Positions 36,840 through 45,776 of a stretch of 64,000 bases of DNA are shown here, piece after piece. Source of the DNA: Streptomyces pristinaespiralis (GTDB lineage Bacteria > Actinomycetota > Actinomycetes > Streptomycetales > Streptomycetaceae); NCBI RefSeq assembly GCF_001278075.1, contig NZ_CP011340.1:4092001-4156000 (forward strand), written 5' to 3'. The notes below the pieces were generated by a model. The model was not told the origin of the DNA, searched no databases, and saw only the letters and a program-made list of their open reading frames with translations. Position 1 is the first letter of the stretch. Every line of letters starts with the position of its first letter. Made by a program: the position numbers and the translations under genes.

Positions 36840-37727
36840 TCACTCGATCGCACCCATGGCGGGTGCCGGTTCGCCGGGGTAGTCCGGGGGCGGCTTGAGC
36901 CGCTGGCCGGGCCTGCCGCCCATCTCGTACTTCAGGAGCTTCCTGGCCTTCTCCGGGTCGGTCTCGCCCTCCCCGTAGGCGGGGCAGAGGTGGGTGATCG
37001 GGCAGGCGCCGCAGGCGGGCCGGCGCGAGTGGCAGATACGCCGGCCGTGGAAGATCACCCGGTGGGAGAGCATCGTCCACTCGCTCTTGGGGAAGATCGT
37101 GGCGATCTCCGCCTCGATCTTCACCGGGTCGTCCTGGTCGGTCCACTTCCAGCGCCGGGCGAGCCTCATGAAGTGGGTGTCCACGGTGATGCCGGGGACG
37201 CCGAAGGCGTTGCCGAGGACGACGAAGGCGGTCTTGCGGCCCACGCCGGGCAGGGTGACCAGGTCTTCCAGCCGGCCGGGGACCTCCCCGCCGAAGTTGT
37301 CACGGATGGCGGCGGACAGACCCATGATCGACTTGGTCTTGGCGCGGAAGAAGCCGGTCGGGCGGATGAGCTCCTCGACCTCCTCCGGCTGCGCCGCCGC
37401 CAGATCCTCCGGCGTGGGGTACTTGGCGAACAGCGCGGGCGTGGTCTGGTTGACCCGGAGGTCGGTGGTCTGCGCGGACAGGACCGTGGCGATCAGCAGC
37501 TGGAAGGCGTTCTCGAAGTCGAGCTCCGGATGGGCGTACGGATACACCTCGGCGAGCTCGCGATTGATGCGGCGGGCACGCCGGACCATGGCCAGTCGCG
37601 ATTCCGGTTTGGGCGTTTTCTTCCTTTTGCCGGAGCTGGGCGGCTGCTGTTCGCCCACGGCGGAATTCTGCTTACCGGACACGCTGCCAGCCCCCTCGGC
37701 CTGTGCTCTCACCGGCGAATTGGACAC
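36840..37727 (-). CDS. nth: Endonuclease III
   Basis: 295-aa bifunctional DNA glycosylase/AP lyase removing oxidised pyrimidines. Helix-hairpin-helix LPGVGRKTA with the catalytic Lys, catalytic Asp in [11 protein letters not shown], and the 4Fe-4S loop [17 protein letters not shown] (Cys spacing 6-2-5). A ~45-residue basic N-terminal extension ([12 protein letters not shown]) precedes the core, common in actinobacteria. GTG 37727. Divergent from crp with 246 nt between. Confidence 0.95.
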   Translation of the reverse strand: MSNSPVRAQAEGAGSVSGKQNSAVGEQQPPSSGKRKKTPKPESRLAMVRRARRINRELAEVYPYAHPELDFENAFQLLIATVLSAQTTDLRVNQTTPALFAKYPTPEDLAAAQPEEVEELIRPTGFFRAKTKSIMGLSAAIRDNFGGEVPGRLEDLVTLPGVGRKTAFVVLGNAFGVPGITVDTHFMRLARRWKWTDQDDPVKIEAEIATIFPKSEWTMLSHRVIFHGRRICHSRRPACGACPITHLCPAYGEGETDPEKARKLLKYEMGGRPGQRLKPPPDYPGEPAPAMGAIE

Positions 37728-37832
37728 CCGGCCAGCCTAAAGGCCACCACCGACATCCGCCCCGGTCCCCCGTAATCCGGCCCCGATCGGGCCCCTGCCG
37801 TAGGGAGAGACGCGCCGGTACGTCAAACTTGT

Positions 37833-37848
37833 TGTGATTGATCGCACG
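37833..37848 (+). promoter_or_regulatory. Crp-like binding site upstream of crp
   Basis: TGTGATTGATCGCACG keeps both GTG and CAC half-sites with 8-nt spacing (GTG-N8-CAC), as in Crp operators, ~125 nt before crp in an AT-richer patch (37820-37860). It may serve autoregulation or nth on the other strand. Confidence 0.45.
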
Positions 37849-37973
37849 ATTGTTTACTACCGGGGTCCGTTCCCCGGTGGCGCCCCACGGGGCACAGTGT
37901 CCCCGGGCCGGCACAGCACAGTCCGGCATCATGGGACCAACGTCCCCTGAGCAGGTCGACAAGGAGAGAACTC

Positions 37974-38648
37974 GTGGACGACGTTCTGCGGCGCGCCCCG
38001 CTCTTCGCGGCGCTCGATGACGAGCAGGCCGCGGAGCTCCGCGCCTCGATGAGTGAAGCGACGCTCGCCCGCGGCGACGCGCTCTTCCACGAGGGCGAAC
38101 CGGGCGACCGCCTCTACGTGGTCACCGAAGGCAAGGTCAAGCTGCACCGCACCTCCCCCGACGGCCGCGAGAACATGCTGGCGGTCCTCGGCCCCGGCGA
38201 GCTGATCGGTGAGCTGTCCCTCTTCGACCCCGGGCCGCGCACCGCGACCGCCACCGCCCTCACCGAGGTCAAGCTCCTCGGCCTCGGCCACGGGGACCTC
38301 CAGCCCTGGCTGAACGTCCGGCCCGAGGTGGCGACGGCACTGCTGCGCGCGGTCGCCCGCCGGCTCCGCAAGACCAACGACCAGATGTCCGACCTGGTCT
38401 TCTCCGACGTGCCGGGCCGTGTCGCCCGTGCGCTCCTCGACCTGTCGCGCCGTTTCGGCGTGCAGTCGGAGGAGGGCATCCACGTCGTCCACGACCTCAC
38501 TCAGGAAGAGCTGGCCCAGCTGGTCGGCGCCTCCCGCGAGACCGTGAACAAGGCGCTGGCCGACTTCGCGCAGCGCGGCTGGCTGCGCCTGGAGGCCCGT
38601 GCGGTGATCCTGCTGGACGTCGAGCGACTGGCCAAGCGCTCCCGCTGA
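37974..38648 (+). CDS. crp: Crp-family transcription regulator
   Basis: 224 aa. N-terminal cyclic-nucleotide-binding beta barrel (residues ~8-120; GELIGELSLFDPGPRTATATA is the phosphate-binding cassette, with Glu and Arg kept) and a C-terminal winged helix (LTQEELAQLVGASRETVNKAL). Matches Streptomyces Crp, which affects germination and antibiotic production. GTG 37974 follows AAGGAGAG. Upstream is a Crp-like site (37833-37848); downstream is a strong bidirectional terminator. Confidence 0.95.
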   Translation: MDDVLRRAPLFAALDDEQAAELRASMSEATLARGDALFHEGEPGDRLYVVTEGKVKLHRTSPDGRENMLAVLGPGELIGELSLFDPGPRTATATALTEVKLLGLGHGDLQPWLNVRPEVATALLRAVARRLRKTNDQMSDLVFSDVPGRVARALLDLSRRFGVQSEEGIHVVHDLTQEELAQLVGASRETVNKALADFAQRGWLRLEARAVILLDVERLAKRSR

Positions 38649-38692
38649 TCAACACCGCCGGGCGCGCCCGGCAGGCGTGCGCCGAGCACATG

Positions 38693-38731
38693 CACGAGGG
38701 GCCGCCCGCATCACGCGGGCGGCCCCTCGTG
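38693..38731. terminator. Bidirectional terminator, crp and SPFH gene
   Basis: 17-bp perfect stem CACGAGGGGCCGCCCGC / complement, 5-nt loop, 44 nt after crp and 6 nt after the convergent SPFH gene. Confidence 0.92.
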
Positions 38732-38737
38732 CGCTGT

Positions 38738-39622
38738 TCACCTCTTGCTGCCGTCCACGATCAGCGGGTTCCCGGTGCCGGTGCCGCACGGCACGGCGTA
38801 CACGGGGTTCTTCGCCGCCGCCTCCTTGAAGGCCTCGATGCACTGGTTGGCGAGCACCCTGTCGCTGAGCGAGTCGTTGAGGATCTTGTTGGCCTTGGCG
38901 ATGCCCTCGGCCTCGATCCGGCGGCGCTCGGCCTCCGCCGTGGCGGTCCGCGCCGCCTCCGTCGCCCGCTCGGTGGCCTGCTGCTGCTGGATCTTGCGGT
39001 CGATCTGCTCCTGCAGCTGCTCGGACGGCCGCACATTGCGCAGGTTGACGGTGGTGACGGCGATGCCGCGGGGCGCCAGCCGCTCCTTGATCAGGTCGCC
39101 GATCTCCGCGTTGATCTTCTCTCGCGCGGAGGTGTAGCCCTCCTCGCTCGTGTGACGGGCGAAGACGTTACGGATGATCTCCCGGCTGTCGGGGAAGACC
39201 AGGCGCTGCTGGATGGCGTCCTCACTGCCGGCGAGCCGATAGAGCTCGACCGCCTTCGCCGGAGTGACCGCCCACTTCACGGTGACCTCCACGTACATCA
39301 CGCCGCCCTGCGAGGAACGCACCTCGACCACGTCCTTGTCGGACAGGTTGAGGTCCACGGGGCGGGTGGAGAAGGTGGTGACGTTGGTGAACGGCGAGGT
39401 GATGTTCATACCGGAGTTCATGGGCGAGCCGACCTTGCCGAAGGTGACGGGCACCCCGACCTCGTAGGCGCTGATGATGTGGACACAGCTGGCCATGCCC
39501 GCGAAGAGGCCGGCGATGAGCGCCCCCACCGCGCCGAGCTTGAGCCCCTTGTTGTCGCCGCCTCTGGCGACGAGGTACATCACCGCCGCGGCGATGACGA
39601 GGATGACGAAGAGTACGAACAC
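38738..39622 (-). CDS. SPFH/band 7 (prohibitin-like) membrane protein
   Basis: 294 aa. Two N-terminal hydrophobic stretches, then an SPFH domain (EVGVPVTFGKVG to about residue 210) and a Glu/Ala/Gln coiled coil (QIDRKIQQQQATERATEAAR). Stomatin/prohibitin relatives form membrane-bound oligomeric scaffolds. The C-terminus ends VDGSKR. Monocistronic, convergent with crp. It differs from the long flotillin at 57472, so the window carries two SPFH types. Confidence 0.88.
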   Translation of the reverse strand: MFVLFVILVIAAAVMYLVARGGDNKGLKLGAVGALIAGLFAGMASCVHIISAYEVGVPVTFGKVGSPMNSGMNITSPFTNVTTFSTRPVDLNLSDKDVVEVRSSQGGVMYVEVTVKWAVTPAKAVELYRLAGSEDAIQQRLVFPDSREIIRNVFARHTSEEGYTSAREKINAEIGDLIKERLAPRGIAVTTVNLRNVRPSEQLQEQIDRKIQQQQATERATEAARTATAEAERRRIEAEGIAKANKILNDSLSDRVLANQCIEAFKEAAAKNPVYAVPCGTGTGNPLIVDGSKR

Positions 39623-39821
39623 GGTTTCCCCCCGGGGAACAGATGCCTGAAGTAGGCGGAGCGTAAAGCATCGCTCGCACCACGACGCCGGGGGGTGGCC
39701 GGCCGGTTCCGTCCGCGCCGAGGACCGCTCCCAGGGGCGGTGCGGCCGGTCCGCCGGGCCGCACCGGGCCGGATGTCCGGGGCTGGTACCGCCTGTCCGC
39801 CGGGTCGCCCAGGTCGGGCTT

Positions 39822-40658
39822 TCAGGGCCCGATGAGCCCGTGGTCCCGCAGGTACTCCAGCTGCGCGCGCACGGAGAGCTCCGCGGCGGGCCACAGCGAC
39901 CTGTCCACGTCCGCGTAGACCTGGGCGACCACCTCGGAAGCCGTGGTCAGGCCGTTCTCGACCGCCGTCTCCACCTGGGCGAGCCGGGTCGCACGGTGTG
40001 CGAGGTAGTACTCGACGGCGCCCTGGGCGTCGTCGAGCACCGGGCCATGGCCCGGCAGCACGGTGTGGATGCCGTCGTCGACGGTGAGCGAGCGCAGCCG
40101 CCGCAGGGAGTCGAGATAGTCGCCGAGCCGCCCCTCGGGGTGCGCGACGACCGTCGTGCCGCGGCCGAGGATCGTGTCGCCCGTCAGCACGGCCCGGTCG
40201 GCCGGCAGGTGGAAGCTGAGGGAGTCCGCGGTGTGCCCGGGTGTGGGGACGACCCTCATCTCCAGGCCGCCCGTGGTGATCACGTCACCGGGGGCGAGCC
40301 CTTCGTCGCCGAGGCGCAGCGCCGGGTCGAGGGCCCGGATGTTCGTGCCGGTGAGTTCCGCGAAGCGGGACGCGCCTTCGGCGTGGTCGGGATGGCCGTG
40401 GGTGAGCAGGGTGAGGGCGATCCGCTTGCCCGCGCGTTCCGCCGTGGCGATGACGGCCCGCAGGTGGGTGTCGTCGAGCGGTCCGGGATCGATGACGACC
40501 GCGAGCTCGGAATCCGGCTCCGAGACGATCCAGGTGTTGGTCCCGTCGAGCGTCATGGCGGACGCGTTCGGCGCGAGAACGTTGACGGCACGGGCGGTGG
40601 CGGGCCCGGACAGCACACCGCCGCGGGGCTGCCCCGGCAGAGTGGCCGCGTCGGTCAT
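39822..40658 (-). CDS. Metallo-beta-lactamase-fold hydrolase (LACTB2-like)
   Basis: 278 aa. Metal motif THGHPDHAEG (HxHxDH), further ligands in PGHTADS and GDTILG, and a C-terminal winged-helix-like segment (VAQVYADVDRSLWPAAE). Layout matches the LACTB2/glyoxalase II-related branch, some of which cut RNA; the substrate here is unknown. Its start overlaps the end of the Nudix gene upstream by 4 nt, so the two are translationally coupled. Confidence 0.88.
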   Translation of the reverse strand: MTDAATLPGQPRGGVLSGPATARAVNVLAPNASAMTLDGTNTWIVSEPDSELAVVIDPGPLDDTHLRAVIATAERAGKRIALTLLTHGHPDHAEGASRFAELTGTNIRALDPALRLGDEGLAPGDVITTGGLEMRVVPTPGHTADSLSFHLPADRAVLTGDTILGRGTTVVAHPEGRLGDYLDSLRRLRSLTVDDGIHTVLPGHGPVLDDAQGAVEYYLAHRATRLAQVETAVENGLTTASEVVAQVYADVDRSLWPAAELSVRAQLEYLRDHGLIGP

Positions 40659-41521
40659 CGCGGGCCTCCCGTGGAGACGTGCTTGGTGAACTCCTCGTGG
40701 CCCGGCCAGCTGAGGACGACCTCACCGCCCTCGAGCCGGGCCTTGGCCAGCACCGGGGTCATGTCCTGGCTCCCGGCCGCGGCCAGTGCCTCGGCGGACG
40801 TACGGAACGCCTGGAGCGTCCGCAGCGTCGCGACGGTCGGCGGCATCATCAGCAGCTCGCCCTTGTCGTACCCGTCGAGGGCGTCGGAAGGGCTGATCCA
40901 GACCGTGGACTCCGCCTCGGTCGACACGTTGCGGGCGCGCTGGCCCTCGGGAAGGGCCGCCACGAAGAACCAGGTGTCGTAGCGGCGCGGCTCGAACTCC
41001 GGCGTGATCCAGCGCGCCCACGCGCCGAGCAGGTCGGACCGCAGCACGAGGCCCCGGCGGTCGATGAAGTCCGCGAAGGACATGCCCCGGTCGACGAGGG
41101 CCTGCCGGTCGGCCTCCCAGTCGTCACCCGTCGTGTCCCCGACCACGGTGTCGGGTGTCCGGCCGGCCAGCAGGATGCCCGCCTCCTCGAACGTCTCGCG
41201 CACCGCAGCACACACGATGGCCTGCGCGGACGCCGTGTCGTCGACGCCGAGGCGCTCCGCCCAGACGTCCAGGGAGGGGCCGGCCCAGCGCACCGGCCGG
41301 TCGTCGCGCGGGTCCACACCGCCGCCCGGGTACGCGTACGCGCCTCCGGCGAAGGCCATGGAGGTGCGTCGGCGCAGCATGTGGACAGCGGTACCGTCCG
41401 CGATGTCACGCAGCAGCATCACCGTGGCGGCCCGCTTGGGGACCACGGCAGTGAGCTCGCCGGCGGCGAGTGCACGGATACGGTCGGGCCATTCCGGCGG
41501 GTACCACTGACCATTGGACAT
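40655..41521 (-). CDS. Nudix hydrolase with split Nudix box (NUDT19-like)
   Basis: 288 aa. AYPGGGVDPRDD and AAVRETFEEAGILL are the two halves of a Nudix box separated by ~35 extra residues, as in NUDT19-type CoA diphosphatases. ATG 41521. Coupled to the metallo-beta-lactamase-fold gene by a 4-nt overlap. A second CoA-type Nudix in the same 5 kb is notable. Confidence 0.87.
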   Translation of the reverse strand: MSNGQWYPPEWPDRIRALAAGELTAVVPKRAATVMLLRDIADGTAVHMLRRRTSMAFAGGAYAYPGGGVDPRDDRPVRWAGPSLDVWAERLGVDDTASAQAIVCAAVRETFEEAGILLAGRTPDTVVGDTTGDDWEADRQALVDRGMSFADFIDRRGLVLRSDLLGAWARWITPEFEPRRYDTWFFVAALPEGQRARNVSTEAESTVWISPSDALDGYDKGELLMMPPTVATLRTLQAFRTSAEALAAAGSQDMTPVLAKARLEGGEVVLSWPGHEEFTKHVSTGGPR

Positions 41522-41729
41522 GGGCGGATGCTATGCGGTTCCGCGCCGATGTTCGAGAGCCTCCTGCCCGCTGCGGGGTCCGCCGGCTTCTGCTCCGCCG
41601 AGCCGTCGGCCACGTCTTCTTCGGCGCGATGCGGCCGGCGCCGTTGCCCCCTGAACGGCCACGGCCCCGCGTCCGCCGGGATCCGGGGGCGCGGGGCTGT
41701 ACATGTACTCACCGGGGGTTCGGCCGGGC

Positions 41730-42200
41730 TCAGCCCTGGACGAGCTCCACCTGGATCTCGACCTCGACGGGGGCGTCCAGCGGAAGCACCGCGACACCCA
41801 CCGCGCTGCGGGCGTGCACGCCCTTGTCGCCGAGCACCTCGCCCAGCAGTTCGCTCGCTCCGTTGAGAACTGCCGGCTGCCCTGTGAAGTCGGAGGCCGA
41901 GGCGACGAAGCCGACGACCTTCACGACCCGCGCGATCCGGTCCAGGTCACCGATGACCGACTTCACGGCGGCCAGGGCGTTCAGCGCACAGGTGCGCGCC
42001 AGTTCCTTGGCCTCCTCCGGGGTCACCTCCGCGCCCACCTTGCCGGTGACCGCGAGCTTGCCCTCCACCATCGGGAGCTGGCCCGCGGTGTAGACGTACG
42101 GCCCGGAGACGACGGCGGGCTGGTAGGCGGCGAGCGGCGGCACGACCTCGGGGAGCGTCAGCCCCAGTTCGGCGAGCCTGGCGTCGACGACGCCGCTCAC
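41730..42200 (-). CDS. ridA: RidA-family enamine/imine deaminase
   Basis: 156-aa YjgF/YER057c/UK114 protein with the family's PAVVSGPYVYTAGQLP and the later LGDKGVHARSAVGVAVLPLDAPVEVE. These proteins clear reactive enamines formed by PLP enzymes; the strict RidA Arg is present in HARSAVG. GTG 42200 follows GGGAG at 8 nt and overlaps the DUF4177 stop by 4 nt (GTGA). Confidence 0.9.
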   Translation of the reverse strand: MSGVVDARLAELGLTLPEVVPPLAAYQPAVVSGPYVYTAGQLPMVEGKLAVTGKVGAEVTPEEAKELARTCALNALAAVKSVIGDLDRIARVVKVVGFVASASDFTGQPAVLNGASELLGEVLGDKGVHARSAVGVAVLPLDAPVEVEIQVELVQG

Positions 42201-42358
42201 GAGGACTTCTCCCGCTTCAGATAGGCCACGAGCTGCTCGGGGTTGTTCGGCCCGGGCACGACCTGGACCAGCTCCCAGCCGTCCTCGCCCCAGGTGTCCA
42301 GAATCTGCTTCGTCGCGTGCACGAGGAGCGGCACGGTCGCGTATTCCCACTTGGTCAT
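42197..42358 (-). CDS. Small DUF4177 protein
   Basis: 53 aa, MTKWEYATVPLLVHATKQIL at the start; Trp-rich WGEDGWELVQVV is the DUF4177 hallmark. Function unknown. ATG 42358; no strong ribosome site, so it may be leaderless. Coupled to ridA downstream and divergent from the ArsA pair (96 nt). Confidence 0.85.
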   Translation of the reverse strand: MTKWEYATVPLLVHATKQILDTWGEDGWELVQVVPGPNNPEQLVAYLKREKSS

Positions 42359-42454
42359 GGAGCCGACTGTAGCCGCACCCTTGGCCCGGTCCGTGACGCA
42401 GCCCGCAGGCAGCCTCGTGCGTAGCGCGGGGTCCGACTGGTTAGGCTCGAATAC

Positions 42455-43417
42455 GTGAGCAGGCTCCAGGTCGTCAGCGGCAAGGGCGGTACCGGTAAGA
42501 CCACGGTGGCCGCTGCCCTCGCGCTCGCCCTCGCGACAGAGGGAAAGCGGACTCTTCTCGTCGAGGTCGAAGGCAGGCAGGGCATCGCCCAGCTGTTCGA
42601 GACGGAGGCCCTTCCTTACGAGGAGCGCAAGATCGCCGTCGCCTCGGGCGGCGGTGAGGTGTTCGCGCTGGCCATCGACGCCGAGCGCGCCCTCCTCGAC
42701 TACCTCCAGATGTTCTACAAACTCGGCAGCGCGGGACGCGCCCTGAAGAAGATCGGCGCGATCGACTTCGCGACGACCATCGCCCCCGGGGTCCGCGACG
42801 TGCTCCTGACCGGCAAGGCCTGCGAAGCGGTGCGCCGCCGGGACAAACAAGGGCGGTACGTCTATGACTACGTGGTCATGGACGCGCCGCCCACCGGCCG
42901 CATCACCCGCTTCCTGAACGTCAACGACGAGGTGGCGGGCCTGGCCCGGATCGGCCCGATACACAATCAGGCGCAGGCGGTGATGCGGGTCCTCAAGTCA
43001 CCGGAGACGGCCGTCCACCTGGTCACCCTCCTGGAGGAGATGCCGGTCCAGGAGACGGCCGACGGTGTCGCCGAGCTCCGCGCCGCCGACCTTCCGGTGG
43101 GCAACGCCATCGTGAACATGGTCCGTCCCCACCTCCTCGACGAGGACGCGGTGCACGACGCGGCGAACGGCAGGCGCGCCGCCGTCACCAAGGCGCTCAC
43201 GGCCGCCGGCGTCACCGGTGCCGCGGGGCTCGTCGGCCCGCTGCTGGAACAGGCGGCGGAACACGCGCAGCGGGTGGAGCTCGAGCGGGAGCAGCGCAAG
43301 GCGCTCAACACCCTGGAGCTGGGCGCGTACGAACTCCCCATGCTGAGCGAGGGAGTCGACCTGGCAGGGCTCTACCAACTGGCGAAAGAACTGCGCAAGC
43401 AAGGGGCTGGCTCATGA
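42455..43417 (+). CDS. ArsA/Get3-family ATPase 1
   Basis: 320 aa. Deviant Walker A VSGKGGTGKTTVA at the N-terminus, VVMDAPPTGRITRFL (Walker B and switch II), and a helical C-terminal region. In actinobacteria two such halves occur in tandem without arsenic genes; they may form a heterodimer comparable to the two-domain ArsA. GTG start. Overlaps the second ATPase gene by 4 nt. Confidence 0.9.
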   Translation: MSRLQVVSGKGGTGKTTVAAALALALATEGKRTLLVEVEGRQGIAQLFETEALPYEERKIAVASGGGEVFALAIDAERALLDYLQMFYKLGSAGRALKKIGAIDFATTIAPGVRDVLLTGKACEAVRRRDKQGRYVYDYVVMDAPPTGRITRFLNVNDEVAGLARIGPIHNQAQAVMRVLKSPETAVHLVTLLEEMPVQETADGVAELRAADLPVGNAIVNMVRPHLLDEDAVHDAANGRRAAVTKALTAAGVTGAAGLVGPLLEQAAEHAQRVELEREQRKALNTLELGAYELPMLSEGVDLAGLYQLAKELRKQGAGS

Positions 43418-44715
43418 CCCTGGACGCATCGGCCCGGCTGGAGGTCGACCAGCTCATCGACGACCCGGCCACCCGGATCATCGTGTGCTGCGGCGCCGGC
43501 GGCGTCGGGAAGACGACGACGGCCGCGGCGCTGGGCGTACGGGCGGCGGAGCGGGGCCGCAAGGTGGTCGTCCTCACCATCGACCCGGCCCGGCGGCTGG
43601 CGCAGTCCATGGGCATCGACTCGCTCGACAACACTCCGCGCCGGGTCGAAGGCATCGAGGGCGGCGGGGAGCTGCACGCCATGATGCTCGACATGAAGCG
43701 GACCTTCGACGAGATCGTCGAGGCGCACGCGGACGCGGACCGGGCCCGCGCCATCCTGGAGAACCCCTTCTACCAGTCCCTGTCCGCCGGTTTCGCCGGC
43801 ACACAGGAGTACATGGCCATGGAGAAGCTGGGTCAGCTGCGGGCACGCGACGAGTGGGATCTGATCATCGTGGACACCCCGCCGTCACGCTCGGCACTGG
43901 ATTTCCTCGACGCTCCCAAGCGCCTGGGGTCCTTCCTCGACGGCAGGTTCATCAAGCTGCTGATGGCCCCGGCGAAGATGGGCGGCCGGGCGGGGATGAA
44001 GTTCCTCAACGTCGGCATGTCGATGATGACGGGCACCCTGGGGAAGCTGCTGGGCGGCCAACTGCTGCGTGACGTGCAGACGTTCGTGGCGGCGATGGAC
44101 ACGATGTTCGGCGGGTTCCGCACCCGGGCGGACGCGACGTACCGACTGCTCCAGGCCCCGGGGACGGCGTTCATGGTGGTCGCGGCCCCCGAGCGGGACG
44201 CGCTGCGGGAGGCGGCGTACTTCGTGGAGCGGCTGGCGGCGGAGGACATGCCGCTCGCCGGCCTGGTCCTCAACCGGGTGCACGTCAGCGGCGCCGCGCG
44301 GCTGTCGGCGGAGCGGGCGCTCGCCGCGGCGGAAAATCTTGACGAGGGCGGCATTGTGGATCAGGGGCACGGGAAGACTGGTGTTCGTGACGCCGCGGCC
44401 GTCTCTCCCGAATCGCCGTCCGCGGGCCACTCCCCCGAAGTCCAGCCGCAAGTCGCCGAAGAATCCGCAGAGTCGAAGAGTCCCGAGAGGCAGACCACGC
44501 AGGAGATGACTGCCGGTCTGCTGCGTCTGCATGCCGAGCGGATGCAGGTGCTCGCGCGCGAACAGCGCACGCGTGATCGCTTCGCCGCACTTCACCCGGA
44601 GGTGCCGGTGGCCGAGGTCCCCGCCCTCCCGGGCGACGTGCACGATCTCGCGGGCCTGCGCGCCATCGGCGACCGTCTCGCCGTGGGCGGTAGCGCTTCC
44701 GCCGGAGCCGCGTAG
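43414..44715 (+). CDS. ArsA/Get3-family ATPase 2
   Basis: 433 aa. Walker A CCGAGGVGKTTTAA near residue 26, IDPARRLAQSM (switch I), VDTPPSRSALDFL (switch II), and a Met-rich stretch (MKFLNVGMSMMTGTLG) at the place of the Get3 client groove. Residues ~310-365 are a hydrophilic Ser/Pro/Glu insert (ESPSAGHSPEVQPQVAEESA) with weaker GC bias than the rest. Translated by coupling to ATPase 1. Client protein unknown; no arsenite genes nearby. Confidence 0.9.
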   Translation: MTLDASARLEVDQLIDDPATRIIVCCGAGGVGKTTTAAALGVRAAERGRKVVVLTIDPARRLAQSMGIDSLDNTPRRVEGIEGGGELHAMMLDMKRTFDEIVEAHADADRARAILENPFYQSLSAGFAGTQEYMAMEKLGQLRARDEWDLIIVDTPPSRSALDFLDAPKRLGSFLDGRFIKLLMAPAKMGGRAGMKFLNVGMSMMTGTLGKLLGGQLLRDVQTFVAAMDTMFGGFRTRADATYRLLQAPGTAFMVVAAPERDALREAAYFVERLAAEDMPLAGLVLNRVHVSGAARLSAERALAAAENLDEGGIVDQGHGKTGVRDAAAVSPESPSAGHSPEVQPQVAEESAESKSPERQTTQEMTAGLLRLHAERMQVLAREQRTRDRFAALHPEVPVAEVPALPGDVHDLAGLRAIGDRLAVGGSASAGAA

Positions 44716-44955
44716 GCGCACAAGGGCGCACGGACCGTGCACCGGCTCGCGGGTGCGTCGACGCCGCGGTACGGGCACAGGCACGGGATCGGCTTCAGGC
44801 ACCCGGTTCACCGTGTGCCGGTGTGTACGTACGCACGACGGCACGGCCCTGCGTTCCCGTACCGGTCGCTTCGGGTACGTCACACCCGTACACGAGGCAC
44901 CGAGCAAGGCGCACGCCCGCAAGGCATGCCTCAGCCGCCCGTGGCGGACACCACG

Positions 44956-44973
44956 AGGGCCGCTCACGGCCCT
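44956..44973. terminator. Hairpin between ArsA pair and wblA
   Basis: AGGGCCG-CTCA-CGGCCCT, 7-bp stem in the 308-nt convergent gap (44716-45023). The rest of the gap has TACGG/CGTAC-rich sequence but no gene. Confidence 0.5.
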
Positions 44974-45023
44974 GTCGCCAGGCGGAAGGCCGGCCGTAGC
45001 CGACCGGGCGCCGCAGCCGGCAG

Positions 45024-45368
45024 CTAGCCGACCGCCGCGTACGCCTCGTAGGTCTCGTCGTCGTCGAGGGCGACGGGCAGAATCCCGGCGCTGCGCTCGT
45101 ATTCCGTGCGTGCGGTCTCGAGCAGTCTGCGCCAGGACGTGACCGTGGGGCGTCTGCGCAGCAATGCGCGTCGCTCCCGCTCCGTCATTCCGCCCCAGAC
45201 GCCGAACTCGACGCGATTGTCGAGCGCGTCGGCCAGGCACTCGGTCCGCACCGGACATCCGGTGCACACCGCCTTGGCCCTGTTCTGCGCTGCCCCTTGT
45301 ACGAACAGTTCATCCGGATCAGTAGTGCGGCAGGCTGCCTGCGCACTCCAGTCGGTTACCCAGCCCAT
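45024..45368 (-). CDS. wblA: WhiB-family regulator WblA
   Basis: 114 aa from ATG 45368 (MGWVTDWSAQAACRTTDPDE), the length I recall for S. coelicolor WblA. Four Fe-S Cys: AACRT, AVCTGCPVRTEC. The GVWGG turn and Arg-rich ERRALLRRRPT follow. WblA is a pleiotropic repressor of antibiotic synthesis needed for aerial hyphae maturation. The frame stays open to GTG 45425, which would add 19 residues, but those starts lie inside a hairpin (45409-45432) and lack a ribosome site, whereas 45368 has AGAGGA 10 nt upstream. Confidence 0.94.
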   Translation of the reverse strand: MGWVTDWSAQAACRTTDPDELFVQGAAQNRAKAVCTGCPVRTECLADALDNRVEFGVWGGMTERERRALLRRRPTVTSWRRLLETARTEYERSAGILPVALDDDETYEAYAAVG

Positions 45369-45776
45369 GCCGGCGCCGTCCTCTCCCGAATCGAGGCTCC
45401 CCCACGGCGGCAGCGGCATATTCACCGCTGCCAGTTGAGGACGTTACGGAAGGTGGGCACAGCGCAACACCCCCTTGGGGCCCAATCTTGAATGGCCCGA
45501 ACGGACTATGCGTACGCGGCAGATCACCCAGGGGAGTGACCTGAGGGCATACCGAACAAAGCCGACATAGCGGGGCAGTTCAGTTGGGTCACAAGGGGCA
45601 CCGTGCAACACATGCGCCGGATACGGACATGACTGACGGACACAACTCCGCCGGATTCGGGTACAGCGGAAATCGTGTCAAGTGCTTGATGCAGAACCGC
45701 ACTGCTGTGACAGTTGTGAGCAGCTTAGGCCAATGCCTTTACGCCTGTCCGGCGAATGAGAACGTAGGCTGGGCTC
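45369..45776. promoter_or_regulatory. Divergent wblA / PBP control region
   Basis: 408 nt without a gene. On the wblA side a hairpin GGCAGCGG-8 nt-CCGCTGCC (45409-45432) lies in the leader. On the PBP side the palindrome TCAAGTGCTTGA (45678-45689) lies ~90 nt before the start and could be an operator. 45440-45760 is AT-richer than the flanking genes. Confidence 0.55.

Noticed and set aside
42455..44715. Arsenic resistance operon
   Set aside because: ArsA-like ATPases occur without arsB, arsC or arsR; such pairs are core genes in actinobacteria.
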